From Flavobacteriaceae bacterium (lineage in GTDB: Bacteria > Bacteroidota > Bacteroidia > Flavobacteriales > Flavobacteriaceae), in contig JAITMD010000006.1 in the NCBI GenBank assembly GCA_031277535.1, positions 62,001-126,000 of the forward strand: a stretch of 64,000 bases of DNA, given 5' to 3'. Both the position numbers and the translations under genes were made by a program. Of this stretch, positions 10,312 to 19,794 are shown one piece after another (positions within the stretch are counted from its first letter, which is position 1; the number at the start of each line of letters is the position of its first letter). The notes under the pieces were generated by a model. The model was not told the origin of the DNA. It saw only the letters and a program-made list of their open reading frames with translations, and searched no databases.

Positions 10312-13300
10312 TTAGATATTTCTAACCTTAACGTGGTAGAATACATTTGGTTTTGTTCCAATGTGCTCTAACAAGTGGTAAGCTCTATCAGACTCAACTA
10401 ATTTAGTAACATCAGATTCTTTATCATTAACGTCACCAAAAATCATTGCTCCACTTGAACAAGCTGCCGAACAAGCAGTTTCAAATTCGTTTGCACGAAC
10501 CGCTCTACCTTCGTTTTTAGCTTTCAAGATTGTTGCTTGAGTCATTTGCATACACAATGAACATTTTTCCATTACCCCTCTTGAACGAACTACTACGTCT
10601 GGGTTTAACACCATACGTCCTAAATCGTCATTCATGTGGTAGTTGAATTCATCATTATTTGCATATAAGAACCAGTTGAAACGTCTTACTTTGTAAGGAC
10701 AGTTATTTGCACAGTATCTTGTACCAACACAACGGTTGTAAGCCATATGGTTTTGACCTTGGCGACCGTGAGATGTTGCAGCTACTGGACACACAGTCTC
10801 ACATGGAGCGTGGTTACAGTGTTGACACATTACAGGTTGGAAAGCAACTTGTGGATTGTCAGCTGGATGCTCTAATTCTTGGAACACTTCACGGTATTCT
10901 CCGAATCCTTTAGCATTAACTTTTTTATCAACATCTGCAGCAAATGTATCTTCTGAAGAATAGTATCTATCGATACGTAACCAGTGCATATCTCTACTTC
11001 TTCTTACTTCTGACTTACCAACTACTGGTACGTTATTTTCAGCATGACAAGAAATTACACAAGCTCCACAACCAGTACAAGCATTTAAGTCAATTGATAA
11101 ATTGAAGTGGTGTCCACTTGTACGATCAAATGATTCCCAAATATCAATAGACGAAGCTTTTACTTCAGCGTGGTCATAAGAAACAACAGGAAGAATATTC
11201 CAATCTTCTGCATCTTTTGTATTAAAAATTTCTAAAGTAGTATCTTTTACGATATCACCTCTACTCATTAATGTATTTTGTAACTGAACACATGCAAATT
11301 CGTGATCTCCTTTTACATCTGTAATAGTTACATCTTGTACACCATTAAAGTTTGCGTATAATGCATAAGCATTAACACCTACTTGCATTTCATCTTGTAA
11401 AGCTTCTTTTCTTCCGTATCCGAAAGCTAAACCTACAGTACCTGGTGCTTGACCTGGTTGAATTAATGCAGGAACATTCTCTAATTTAGCACCATTCACA
11501 GTTAATGTTACATAGCTACCATTTAAACCTCCGTTAGCAACGTGGTAATTTTTGATACCTAATTTATCTGCATCTACTCTTGAAACAGTTACATAGTTAT
11601 CCCAAGATACACGTGTAATTGGATCTGGAAACTCTTGTAACCAAGGGTTATTTGCTTGCTGTCCATCTCCCATACCTGTTTTAGTATAGAAAACTAACTC
11701 TAATCCTCCAGCTTTTTTAGCTTGACCTAAAGTTGCAGCAGCAGTAGCAAAATCAGCATTTGCAGTAACTTTAGCATTCTCTCCTACTACAGAGAAACCA
11801 TCGTGTACTAATTGATTCCACGTTTTATCTGAAACCGTTGAAGAACCAAAAGCTTTCACATAGTCGTAATAAGAAACATTATTTCCAGTCCACAACAAGA
11901 TAGCCTCTTGGAATTGTCTTGTAGAGAACAATGGACGAATAGTAGGTTGAGTTACTGAATAATGACCTTTTCTGATCACTACATCACCCCAAGACTCTAA
12001 ATAGTGAGGTGCAGCAGCAGCAATCTTAACAGCTTTCGCAGTCTCATCTTCTTTCAAAGAGAAAGAAACAGAAAGATCTACTTTTTCTAAACCAGCTACA
12101 AATGCAGCACTATTAGCTAAAGTATATACTGGGTTTACACCTGACATAATCAATGTGTGAACTTTACCAGCATTCATATCTTTAATTAATTGACTAACTT
12201 CTGCAGTATTTCCTTTGCGTACATATTTTGTTTGCTCTGGCAAGAAAGCTTCTGATTGTAACGCTTGGTTGATTGCAAACACTACTAATTGAGCATTTAC
12301 ATCATCAATACCTGTTACAACAACACCTTTTGCACCAGCAGCTTTTAACTGATCAGCAGCTTTTTTAATCTCAGCATCCTTTGCAGTAGCAGCACTTGAA
12401 ACAGCTCCACCAACCACAACATTATACAATTTAACTAAAGCAGCTTTTTGCTCAGCTACAGTTAATGGAATTCTAACATCAGCATTAGCTCCAGATAAAG
12501 ACATATTTGACTCTATTTGAATATGCTTAGACATTTTTCCATTTTTAGGAATACGATTTTGTGCGTAAGCTGAATCATATCCTCCACCTTGCCAATCTCC
12601 TAAGAAATCTGCACCAACAGAAACGATAACATCTGCTTTACCAAAATCGTAATCAGCTAAACCACGAGAACCATAAGCTTTTTCATAAGCATCTGCCGCA
12701 GCAGAAGAAGAAACAGCATCGTAAACAACGTGTTTAGCATTTGGATTTGCAGCAATAAACTCTGCAATTAATTTATCAGTTGATGGAGAAGCCATTGTAT
12801 TTGTTAACAATACAACATTTCCTCCTTTAGCTTTAGCACCTTCTAAACTTGCTCTAACTTTAGTATCAACTACATCCCAAGATATAGCCTCACCTTTAGC
12901 TTTTGGTTGTTTCAAACGCTTGCTATCATACATTGATAGCACAGAAGCGTTAACACGCGCATTTGCTCCAGAGTAAGCATTAGCCAGTCTATTGTTTTCT
13001 ACTTTGATTGGACGACCTTCACGTGTCTTAATCAAAACATTAACAAAGTCAAATCCATCAGCCACTGTAGTTGCATAATAGTCTGCAATACCAGGAATAA
13101 TTTCTTCTGGCTGAACTACATACGGAATAGATTTCACAACAGGTCCTTCACATGCAGCTAAAGTTGCAGCAGCAGTAGAGAAACCTACATATTTCAAAAA
13201 GTCTCGACGAGATGTTGAAGAAGAAGACAATTTGTTTTTATCACCAAGAAATTCATCAGTTGGAATTTCCTCAACAAACTCATTGTTTCTTAGCGTCTCA

Positions 13301-13362
13301 ACAATAGAACTATTATCATTCAGCTCCTCAACACTTTTCCAGTATTTTTTGTTTGATGCCAT
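10312..13362 (-). CDS. actB: ACIII subunit ActB: molybdopterin-oxidoreductase-like / iron-sulfur fusion
   Basis: Large periplasmic electron-transfer subunit of ACIII, 1016 residues. A twin-arginine signal (SRRDFLKYVGFSTAAATLAAC) lies about 50 residues from the start and ends in a lipobox-like Cys, so Tat export and possibly lipidation are expected. Residues ~85-700 resemble the molybdopterin oxidoreductase fold, which in ACIII carries no Mo cofactor. The C-terminal ~280 residues are a NrfC-like domain with four cysteine groups: CTGCGACVISC, CQHCNHAPCETVCP, CVGTRYCANNCP and CSLCMQM. In the third group a Thr replaces the usual second Cys, in keeping with the one 3Fe-4S cluster known for this complex. 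Confidence 0.94.
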   Translation of the reverse strand: MASNKKYWKSVEELNDNSSIVETLRNNEFVEEIPTDEFLGDKNKLSSSSTSRRDFLKYVGFSTAAATLAACEGPVVKSIPYVVQPEEIIPGIADYYATTVADGFDFVNVLIKTREGRPIKVENNRLANAYSGANARVNASVLSMYDSKRLKQPKAKGEAISWDVVDTKVRASLEGAKAKGGNVVLLTNTMASPSTDKLIAEFIAANPNAKHVVYDAVSSSAAADAYEKAYGSRGLADYDFGKADVIVSVGADFLGDWQGGGYDSAYAQNRIPKNGKMSKHIQIESNMSLSGANADVRIPLTVAEQKAALVKLYNVVVGGAVSSAATAKDAEIKKAADQLKAAGAKGVVVTGIDDVNAQLVVFAINQALQSEAFLPEQTKYVRKGNTAEVSQLIKDMNAGKVHTLIMSGVNPVYTLANSAAFVAGLEKVDLSVSFSLKEDETAKAVKIAAAAPHYLESWGDVVIRKGHYSVTQPTIRPLFSTRQFQEAILLWTGNNVSYYDYVKAFGSSTVSDKTWNQLVHDGFSVVGENAKVTANADFATAAATLGQAKKAGGLELVFYTKTGMGDGQQANNPWLQEFPDPITRVSWDNYVTVSRVDADKLGIKNYHVANGGLNGSYVTLTVNGAKLENVPALIQPGQAPGTVGLAFGYGRKEALQDEMQVGVNAYALYANFNGVQDVTITDVKGDHEFACVQLQNTLMSRGDIVKDTTLEIFNTKDAEDWNILPVVSYDHAEVKASSIDIWESFDRTSGHHFNLSIDLNACTGCGACVISCHAENNVPVVGKSEVRRSRDMHWLRIDRYYSSEDTFAADVDKKVNAKGFGEYREVFQELEHPADNPQVAFQPVMCQHCNHAPCETVCPVAATSHGRQGQNHMAYNRCVGTRYCANNCPYKVRRFNWFLYANNDEFNYHMNDDLGRMVLNPDVVVRSRGVMEKCSLCMQMTQATILKAKNEGRAVRANEFETACSAACSSGAMIFGDVNDKESDVTKLVESDRAYHLLEHIGTKPNVFYHVKVRNI

Positions 13363-13396
13363 TGTATATATATATTAGCTTCTTATTCTTAAATTA

Positions 13397-14671
13397 TTAA
13401 TAGTGGCATTTTCCACATTCCAAACCACCCATTTGAGCAACTGTCAATTTAGCTACACCATATTTATTAGCTAACTCTTCGTGAATCTTAGCATAATAAG
13501 GATTCTCAGCTAACTTAACATCAGTTTTACGGTGACAATCAACACACCATCCCATTGTTAATGGAGAATGTTGTCTCATAATTTCCATTTCTTCAACTGG
13601 TCCGTGACAAGTTTGACATTCTAAACCTGCAACATTAACGTGTTGAGAGTGGTTGTAATATACGAAATCTGGTAAATTATGAATACGAACCCATTTCACT
13701 GGTTTCTCTTTACCTGTATATTTTTGAGTTGAAGCATCCCATCCTACAGCAGCATATAATTTTTGAATCTCTCCTGTGTAGAATTCTGGAGTATAAGTTC
13801 CATAATCTTTACCTGGCTCACCTGTAAACTCATTAATGTTTTTATGACAGTTCATACAAACATTCAATGAAGGAATACCAGAAGTTTTACTTGATCTTGC
13901 AGATGAGTGACAGTATTTACAATCAATACCATTATCACCAGCATGAATCTTATGTGAGAAGTGGATTGGCTGAATTGGCTCATACCCTTTATCTACACCT
14001 ATCTGCATCATATACCCAAATGCAAAATAAGATCCGATAAGTACAAACACAATTACAGAAACGATCACTAAGAATTGATTCTTAACGAATGCTTTCCACA
14101 AAGAAACTGATTGACGAATCTCACTTGTTAAACCATTAGCCTCAACAACTTTGTTCAATACCTTCTTAACGAAGAATAACATAGTTACTAAAAGCAACAA
14201 AACAACAACTAAAGCACCTAATACAACGATATTAGAAACTCCGTCATTGTTAGCTTGTGCACCTGCTCCTGCAGCTCCTGCTGCCGCCGGTGCTGGTTCA
14301 GCTTTTGGCTCTGATGTATAAGCAATAATGTTGTCGATATCTTCATCAGACAAACTTGGAAAGTCGTTCATCACAACTTTGTTCCAATCATTAAAAAGCT
14401 TTACAGCCGCAGCATCACCCGATTTAATCAAAGATGAACTACTCTTTATCCACTTGTGTAACCATGCCGCGTCGTGACGTTCTATTACACCACGAAGTGC
14501 TGGACCAGTAGAATTAGCATCTAACTTGTGACAAGCGGCACAGTTAGAATTAAACAATTCCTTACCTTTTGCTGCATCTTGAGCAAATGAAATTGTAGAA
14601 AACGATAGCATTAACGCTAAACAAAAGAATAAAATCTTTGAAAACGAATTATGGTTACCCACTTTTTTCAT
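13397..14671 (-). CDS. actA: ACIII subunit ActA: mono-heme plus penta-heme cytochrome c
   Basis: Multi-heme subunit that relays electrons in the ACIII complex. I place the start at 14671, giving 424 residues and a clean signal peptide (KKVGNHNSF then a hydrophobic core ending in SFAQ); an ATG at 14692 would add seven residues. The mature protein begins with a class I cytochrome domain (CAACH near residue 50), an Ala/Pro linker, two hydrophobic helices (about 155-180 and 205-228), then a penta-heme domain with CKYCH, CMNCH, CQTCH, CVDCH and CGKCH, the last almost at the C-terminus. Six CxxCH motifs in total. First gene of the respiratory operon. Confidence 0.94.
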   Translation of the reverse strand: MKKVGNHNSFSKILFFCLALMLSFSTISFAQDAAKGKELFNSNCAACHKLDANSTGPALRGVIERHDAAWLHKWIKSSSSLIKSGDAAAVKLFNDWNKVVMNDFPSLSDEDIDNIIAYTSEPKAEPAPAAAGAAGAGAQANNDGVSNIVVLGALVVVLLLLVTMLFFVKKVLNKVVEANGLTSEIRQSVSLWKAFVKNQFLVIVSVIVFVLIGSYFAFGYMMQIGVDKGYEPIQPIHFSHKIHAGDNGIDCKYCHSSARSSKTSGIPSLNVCMNCHKNINEFTGEPGKDYGTYTPEFYTGEIQKLYAAVGWDASTQKYTGKEKPVKWVRIHNLPDFVYYNHSQHVNVAGLECQTCHGPVEEMEIMRQHSPLTMGWCVDCHRKTDVKLAENPYYAKIHEELANKYGVAKLTVAQMGGLECGKCHY

Positions 14672-14758
14672 AGTTATAAAAATGATTTTCAACTAAATTT
14701 GGTCATATTTAACAGCTTTTGAAGCCGTTATTCTTTATACCTTATTTACAAACTCCGA

Positions 14759-14766
14759 CAAAAATA
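14759..14766 (-). promoter_or_regulatory. Candidate -7 box for the act-cox operon
   Basis: The minus strand reads TATTTTTG about 90 bases upstream of actA. A second match, TATGTTTG, lies at 14834-14841. Neither has a well-placed TTG at -33, so which one starts the operon is open. Confidence 0.35.
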
Positions 14767-14889
14767 CAATTTATGAGTTACTCTTAAAACCTTTACTCAC
14801 CTTTAAATTTAATTTATAAAGGTTCTAAATAGACAAACATAAACGACTTATCTATATAATTCGTAATTTTACACCAAATCTAATTAATT

Positions 14890-15270
14890 ATGAGAATTTT
14901 AAGAGTTTTTTTTATCCACTGTCTACTATTTTTTAGCATTACTACAATTTACGCTCAGAAGAAAACAGTTACTGTAAATGAGCCAGAAACAGTAAAAAAA
15001 CTAATGACTGCCAAAAAAAATAATAATACTTCGATTACAACGACAGATAAATATAAAATTCAGATTTTTTCTGGCAAAAATTCAGAGGCAACCGATGCTC
15101 AAAACAAATTCAAAAAGCTATTCCCTGCCTTAGATATTTCAATTATCTACGCCAATCCTTCTTACAAAGTTTTAGCAGGAAATTTTAAAACTCGATTAGA
15201 AGCAGAAAAAAATTTAAAAGACATACAAACCTATTTTGATCAAGCCTTGATTATTAAACCAGGGAAATAA
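14890..15270 (+). CDS. Secreted SPOR-domain protein
   Basis: Short exported protein of 126 residues. Residues 1-22 form a signal peptide ending in TIYAQ. After a Thr/Lys/Asn-rich linker, residues ~54-125 look like a SPOR fold: YKIQIFSG, AQNKFKKLFP, then YKVLAGNFKTRLEAE, matching the usual pattern where the domain ends in a Gly-x-Phe followed by an aligned helix. SPOR domains bind peptidoglycan that has lost its stem peptides, typically at division sites, but no enzymatic domain is attached here. It is divergent from the ACIII operon and has its own strong terminator, so it is probably monocistronic. Confidence 0.85.
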   Translation: MRILRVFFIHCLLFFSITTIYAQKKTVTVNEPETVKKLMTAKKNNNTSITTTDKYKIQIFSGKNSEATDAQNKFKKLFPALDISIIYANPSYKVLAGNFKTRLEAEKNLKDIQTYFDQALIIKPGK

Positions 15271-15292
15271 TTAGTCTTTATTATATCTTACT

Positions 15293-15328
15293 AAGCCCAA
15301 CAAAAAATCACTCTTTTTGTTGGGCTTA
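15293..15328 (+). terminator. Terminator of the SPOR-domain gene
   Basis: Stem AAGCCCAACAAAAA / TTTTTGTTGGGCTT with a 6-base loop, followed by a T-rich run; 23 bases after the stop codon. Confidence 0.85.
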
Positions 15329-15618
15329 TTTTATTTTGTCCCTTTATCAAGTCAAGTATAAAAAAAACACTCTCCTTTTTACTTTTCGAATACAAAAATG
15401 ATCTATACTAAAGATTATAAATACGAAAAAATTAAAGTTTTGACTTCATTTCTCAACCAAACACGTCTTTTTTCTCTAAAAAACCAAAAAAAATAGCTTG
15501 CTTTTTTATTTTAAAATAAATTACACAAATCTAACAATCAATACATTACACAAACAAATCACTTTATCATTCCTTTCTTTCCCCATCTCTAAGCGTAGTA
15601 AAAACGAGTGTTATTCGG

Positions 15619-15715
15619 AAATCCTTCGGGTATTCTTGAGGTATCTGTTAGGATTCATAGGGGTTTATTGGGCTTTTAGCGAACAAAACCTCACAAATAC
15701 CTCTACAATTCCCTA
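15619..15715 (+). repeat. Dispersed intergenic repeat, copy A
   Basis: About 97 bp, similar along its whole length to 48455-48553. It opens with four units of 11 nt (15623-15633 CCTTCGGGTAT, 15634-15644 TCTTGAGGTAT, 15645-15655 CTGTTAGGATT, 15656-15666 CATAGGGGTTT), then a loop-like stretch, then C-rich segments ATACCTC and CCCTA that are complementary to GAGGTAT and TAGGG in the units. Both copies share the same order of blocks and lie in the same orientation in intergenic DNA. Confidence 0.75.
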
Positions 15716-15761
15716 TCCAAGCAAAAAGATCAACCGCATTTAAAAAAAACAAAGTCTCTCC

Positions 15762-15769
15762 TATCTTTG
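15762..15769 (+). promoter_or_regulatory. Orphan -7 box in intergenic DNA
   Basis: TATCTTTG fits the consensus on the plus strand, but no gene follows; the first signal downstream is the hairpin at 15860-15896. No TTG at -33. It may start a short RNA or be chance. Confidence 0.25.
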
Positions 15770-15859
15770 TATATCAATTATTCTCAAATACTTTAAAACA
15801 AAATACTCTCCCAACAACATAGTCTAAAGCAATCTTTTCTGATTCGTTTAAAAACAAAA

Positions 15860-15896
15860 AAAAGACAGTCCCAAGATAAACTTGGGACTGTCTTTT
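15860..15896 (-). terminator. Terminator of leuS
   Basis: Stem AAAGACAGTCCCAAG / CTTGGGACTGTCTTT with a 5-base loop. The A-run at 15852-15863 becomes a T-run on the minus strand, so it fits leuS best, although it could also work on the plus strand. Confidence 0.85.
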
Positions 15897-15925
15897 ATAT
15901 AGTATACAATCTTCGAATATGTCTC

Positions 15926-18739
15926 TTATCCTACTAAATTGATAATCTTACCAGGAACGATAATTACTTTTTTAGGTTCTCTTCCACCTAATTGTGCTTG
16001 TGTTCTCTCATCAGCCAACACCACTTCTTTAATTTGTTCTTCTGTCATATCTAATGGCAACTCAATTTTGAATCTCATTTTTCCATTAAAAGAAACAGGA
16101 TATTCCTTTGAACTCTCTACCAAGTAACTTGCGTTAAACACTGGAAAATCAACTTTTGATATAGTACCTGTATGTCCTAACATTGCCCATAACTCTTCTG
16201 CAATGTGTGGAGCATAAGGAGATACTAATATAGCTAATGGTTCTAAGATTGCTCTGTGATTACATTTCTGCTGTCCTAATTCATTAACACAAATCATAAA
16301 CTGTGATACAGAAGTATTAAATGAAAAGTTTTCGATATCCTCAGTTACTTTCTTAATTGTTTTATGCAACGTTTTATACATTTCTGCAGTAGGTTCTGCC
16401 TCTACCACAACTACTCCATTATCATCTGCATACAATCTCCAAAGCTTTTTTAAGAATCCTGCCACTCCAGAAATACCAGCAGTATTCCAAGGTTTAGCTT
16501 GTTCTAAAGGCCCTAAAAACATTTCATACAAACGCAATGTATCTGCTCCATATTCTTCACAAATATCATCCGGATTAACCACATTGTAATAAGACTTAGA
16601 CATTTTCTCTACTTCGTGTCCTACGATGTACTTTCCATTAGCATTTAAAACAAACTCTGCTTTATTATAATCAGGACGCCAAGCTTTAAATGCCTCTGTG
16701 TCTAATTCAGAAGAAGCATTAACCAAACCAACGTAAGCGTATAACTGTTGTACCTTCTCGTCCTTAATCATATCTTTAGAAATAAACGTATTTGTTCCTT
16801 CTATACGATATACAAAAGCAGAAGTACCCAAAATCATTCCTTGATTAATTAACTTCTTAAAAGGTTCTTCTGTTGGAGCCATCCCCATATCCTTTAAAAA
16901 CTTATTCCAAAAGCGACTATACAACAAGTGTCCTGTAGCATGTTCACTACCTCCTATGTATAAATCTACACTTTGCCAATAAGCTAATGCTTCTGGTGAC
17001 GCCATATCTTCTGTATTAGTCGCATCCATATAACGCATCCAATACCAAGACGAACCTGCCCAACCAGGCATCGTATTTAATTCTAATGGAAAAATACTTT
17101 GATTATCTATCAAAGAGTTTTCAACCACTTTATTATTCACTGTATCCCAAGCCCAAACAGCAGCATTCCCTAATGGTGGCTGTCCATCTTCTGTTGGCAA
17201 GTACTTTTCTACTTCTGGCAAAACAATTGGTAAATACTTTTTATCAATCATTTTTGGAAGATTATTCACATAGTAAACAGGGAATGGTTCACCCCAATAA
17301 CGTTGACGAGAAAAAACAGCATCACGTAAACGATAGTTAGTTTTCCCTTGTCCTTGTCCTAATTGTTCTAATTCAGCAATCGCTTTTGCAGTTGCCTCTT
17401 TATATCCTAATCCATTTAAGAAATCTGAATGCTCCAATACAAAGCCTTCTTTTTCTGTGTATGCTTCTTCTGAAATATCTTGGTTAAAGATATTTTTAAT
17501 GGCAATACCAAAGTGTTTTGCAAAAGCATAATCTCTACTATCACCAGCAGGCACAGCCATTACAGCCCCTGTACCATATCCAGCCAACACATAGTCCCCA
17601 ATCCATATTTCGATAGGTTCTTTAGTAAATGGATGTTCTGCATATGCTCCAGTAAACACTCCAGATATTGTTTTTACATCAGCCATACGATCTCTTTCAC
17701 TTCTTTTTGAAGTAGCATCAATATAGGCTTCAACAGCATTCTTTTGTTCTGGCGTTGTAATTTGTAGTACCAAATCGTGTTCAGGTGCCAAAGTCATAAA
17801 ACTTACACCAAATATAGTATCAGGACGCGTAGTAAAAACTTCAATTGTGTTCTTGTGCTCTTTTAAATTAAATACTACAGAAGCACCTACAGATTTCCCT
17901 ATCCAGTTACGCTGACTTTCTTTAATACTTTCTGTCCAATCAATTTCTTCAAGCCCTTGAAGCAAACGCTCTGCATAAGCAGAAATACGCATACTCCATT
18001 GTTTCATTTTTTTTCTAATAACAGGATGTCCTCCTCTTTCAGACAAACCATCCTTAATCTCGTCATTTGCCAAAACAGTACCTAAAGCTGGACACCAGTT
18101 TACTTCTGTTTCTGCTAAATAAGTCAATCTATACTTCAATAAAACTGTTTCTTTCTCCGCCTCTGAATATGCTTTCCATTCATCAGCAGTAAACAATGCA
18201 ATTGCATCATCACAAACTGCACTTACATTTGCATTACCTTCTTTTTCGAATATAGCAGTAAGTGTATCAATCGCCTCTGCTTTATCACTTACTTTATTAT
18301 ACCAAGCATTAAACAATTGGATAAAAATCCATTGTGTATGTTTATAGTAATCTGCATTAGAAGTACGTATTTCACGAGACCAATCAAATGAAAAACCAAT
18401 CTTATCCAATTGTTCTCTATAACGTGTAATATTCTCTTCCGTAGTTACAGCAGGATGCTGTCCTGTTTGAATAGCATATTGTTCAGCAGGTAATCCAAAA
18501 CTGTCATATCCTTGAGGGTGCAATACATTAAAGCCTTTGTGACGTTTATAACGTGTAAAAATATCTGAAGCGATATATCCCAGTGGGTGACCTACATGCA
18601 GCCCTGCTCCAGAAGGATAAGGAAACATATCGAGCACATAATATTTCGGTTTATCAGAATTATTCTCAGTTTTAAAAGTCTGGTTCTCTTTCCAAATCTT
18701 TTGCCATTTGGCCTCAATTTCGTTCGGATTGTACTTCAT
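15926..18739 (-). CDS. leuS: Leucyl-tRNA synthetase
   Basis: Charges tRNA-Leu in the cytosol. The 937-residue class Ia enzyme shows the HIGH-type signature (PYPSGAGLHVGHPLGY, residues ~40-55), the CP1 editing domain with TTRPDTIFGVSFMTLAPEH and GTGAVMAVPAGDSRD (the Asp of the latter belongs to the editing site), and the KMSKS loop as EKMSKSYYN near residue 720. The anticodon-binding and C-terminal domains follow (EEQIKEVVLADER). It is somewhat longer than the E. coli enzyme (860), with extra sequence in the region around residues 150-210. Monocistronic, divergent from ftsX. Confidence 0.98.
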   Translation of the reverse strand: MKYNPNEIEAKWQKIWKENQTFKTENNSDKPKYYVLDMFPYPSGAGLHVGHPLGYIASDIFTRYKRHKGFNVLHPQGYDSFGLPAEQYAIQTGQHPAVTTEENITRYREQLDKIGFSFDWSREIRTSNADYYKHTQWIFIQLFNAWYNKVSDKAEAIDTLTAIFEKEGNANVSAVCDDAIALFTADEWKAYSEAEKETVLLKYRLTYLAETEVNWCPALGTVLANDEIKDGLSERGGHPVIRKKMKQWSMRISAYAERLLQGLEEIDWTESIKESQRNWIGKSVGASVVFNLKEHKNTIEVFTTRPDTIFGVSFMTLAPEHDLVLQITTPEQKNAVEAYIDATSKRSERDRMADVKTISGVFTGAYAEHPFTKEPIEIWIGDYVLAGYGTGAVMAVPAGDSRDYAFAKHFGIAIKNIFNQDISEEAYTEKEGFVLEHSDFLNGLGYKEATAKAIAELEQLGQGQGKTNYRLRDAVFSRQRYWGEPFPVYYVNNLPKMIDKKYLPIVLPEVEKYLPTEDGQPPLGNAAVWAWDTVNNKVVENSLIDNQSIFPLELNTMPGWAGSSWYWMRYMDATNTEDMASPEALAYWQSVDLYIGGSEHATGHLLYSRFWNKFLKDMGMAPTEEPFKKLINQGMILGTSAFVYRIEGTNTFISKDMIKDEKVQQLYAYVGLVNASSELDTEAFKAWRPDYNKAEFVLNANGKYIVGHEVEKMSKSYYNVVNPDDICEEYGADTLRLYEMFLGPLEQAKPWNTAGISGVAGFLKKLWRLYADDNGVVVVEAEPTAEMYKTLHKTIKKVTEDIENFSFNTSVSQFMICVNELGQQKCNHRAILEPLAILVSPYAPHIAEELWAMLGHTGTISKVDFPVFNASYLVESSKEYPVSFNGKMRFKIELPLDMTEEQIKEVVLADERTQAQLGGREPKKVIIVPGKIINLVG

Positions 18740-18810
18740 ACTTGTAGTTATAAATACTATTTAACATTAAAACTATTTCTCTTAAGCTATAAAAAATAGT
18801 TCGAAACACG

Positions 18811-18835
18811 CAAAAATACACTATATTTATAACAA
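18811..18835 (-). promoter_or_regulatory. Promoter of leuS
   Basis: The minus strand has TTG (18833-18835), 14 bases, then TATTTTTG (18811-18818), about 72 bases upstream of the ATG. Spacing is slightly short. Confidence 0.45.
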
Positions 18836-18910
18836 TTAGAAAACTTTAATACTTAATGTCTCACAAAAACATTTTAGTTTAGTATTTTTACACCTTTAAA
18901 AAAAACACGT

Positions 18911-19792
18911 ATGGCATCTACCTATGAAAAATATCAAAAGCGAAGACTTATTTCGTCTTATTTTTCAGTGATATTGAGTATCTTTTTAGTTCTATTTTTG
19001 TTAGGAACACTAAGTTTGTTTGTTATTAACTCTAAAAAAATATCAAACAACTTTAGGGAAAACATTCCTATGACAATCTTTTTCCACAACAAAACAACTC
19101 CGGAACAAGTAAAAACATTTGAACAACAGTTGCATACGGCTCCTTTTATTAAAGATTTCACTTACGTTTCAAAAGAAAATGCTGCAAAAAGTCAAGCAGA
19201 AACGTTAGGAGAAGATTTTGTTAGTTTTTTAGGATTTAATCCACTACAAGACTCTTATGATATTCACTTAAAAGGAGATTACGTTGTTACAGATAGTATC
19301 GTAAAAATCGAAAAGCAATTTGTAACAGATACCAATGTATCAGACATTATGTGTGATCGTCAGTTGGTGGATATGGTTAATAACAATATTGACAAAATAA
19401 CACGCTGGATATTAATTGTTACAGGTGTATTAGCAGGTATTTCAATGATGCTAATTAATAGTTCTTTAAAGCTATTAATATTCTCCAGCCGTTTCACAAT
19501 CAAAACAATGCAAATGGTAGGAGCTACAAAAGCTTTTATCAGACGTCCATTTATATGGCATAGTATGCGTTTAGGTATTTTGGCTTCTATTTTAGCTATT
19601 AGTGGTATTATTGCAGTAGCTTTTTATGTAGATCAAAAATTCCCTGATTTGAATTTGAATCCGCAAGAAGAATACATGTCAATTGCCTTAGTATCAGGAG
19701 GAGTATTACTTGTTGGAATAATTATTACCAGCATTAGTACTTTCTTTGCTACACAACGTTTCTTGAACCTAAAATCTGATGAATTATATTAA
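18911..19792 (+). CDS. ftsX: Cell division protein FtsX
   Basis: Membrane partner of the ATPase FtsE in a complex that controls peptidoglycan hydrolases during division. The 293-residue protein has the standard FtsX layout: a cytoplasmic N-terminus, one helix (about 17-40), a periplasmic domain (~45-165) and three C-terminal helices (~173-195, 222-245, 262-285) carrying the conserved MQMVGATKAFIRRPF loop. ftsE is not adjacent, unlike in E. coli. It begins a tight operon: a 2-bp gap to the DUF3098 gene, then uppP and truB, an arrangement I recognise from many Bacteroidetes. Confidence 0.95.
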   Translation: MASTYEKYQKRRLISSYFSVILSIFLVLFLLGTLSLFVINSKKISNNFRENIPMTIFFHNKTTPEQVKTFEQQLHTAPFIKDFTYVSKENAAKSQAETLGEDFVSFLGFNPLQDSYDIHLKGDYVVTDSIVKIEKQFVTDTNVSDIMCDRQLVDMVNNNIDKITRWILIVTGVLAGISMMLINSSLKLLIFSSRFTIKTMQMVGATKAFIRRPFIWHSMRLGILASILAISGIIAVAFYVDQKFPDLNLNPQEEYMSIALVSGGVLLVGIIITSISTFFATQRFLNLKSDELY

Positions 19793-19794
19793 TT

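Larger units (their letters stand above)
15271..15925. other. 655-bp intergenic region between convergent genes
   Basis: Contains no supported protein-coding gene. It holds the terminators of the SPOR gene (15293-15328) and of leuS (15860-15896), one copy of a dispersed repeat (15619-15715), and an isolated plus-strand promoter-like box (15762-15769). An 81-codon open frame at 15498-15743 runs through the repeat and is not credible as a protein. Confidence 0.7.

Noticed and set aside
15498..15743. 81-codon plus-strand open frame
   Set aside because: It runs through the dispersed non-coding repeat, lacks a promoter, and its translation has no domain, signal or family resemblance. Copy B of the repeat does not preserve an open frame.
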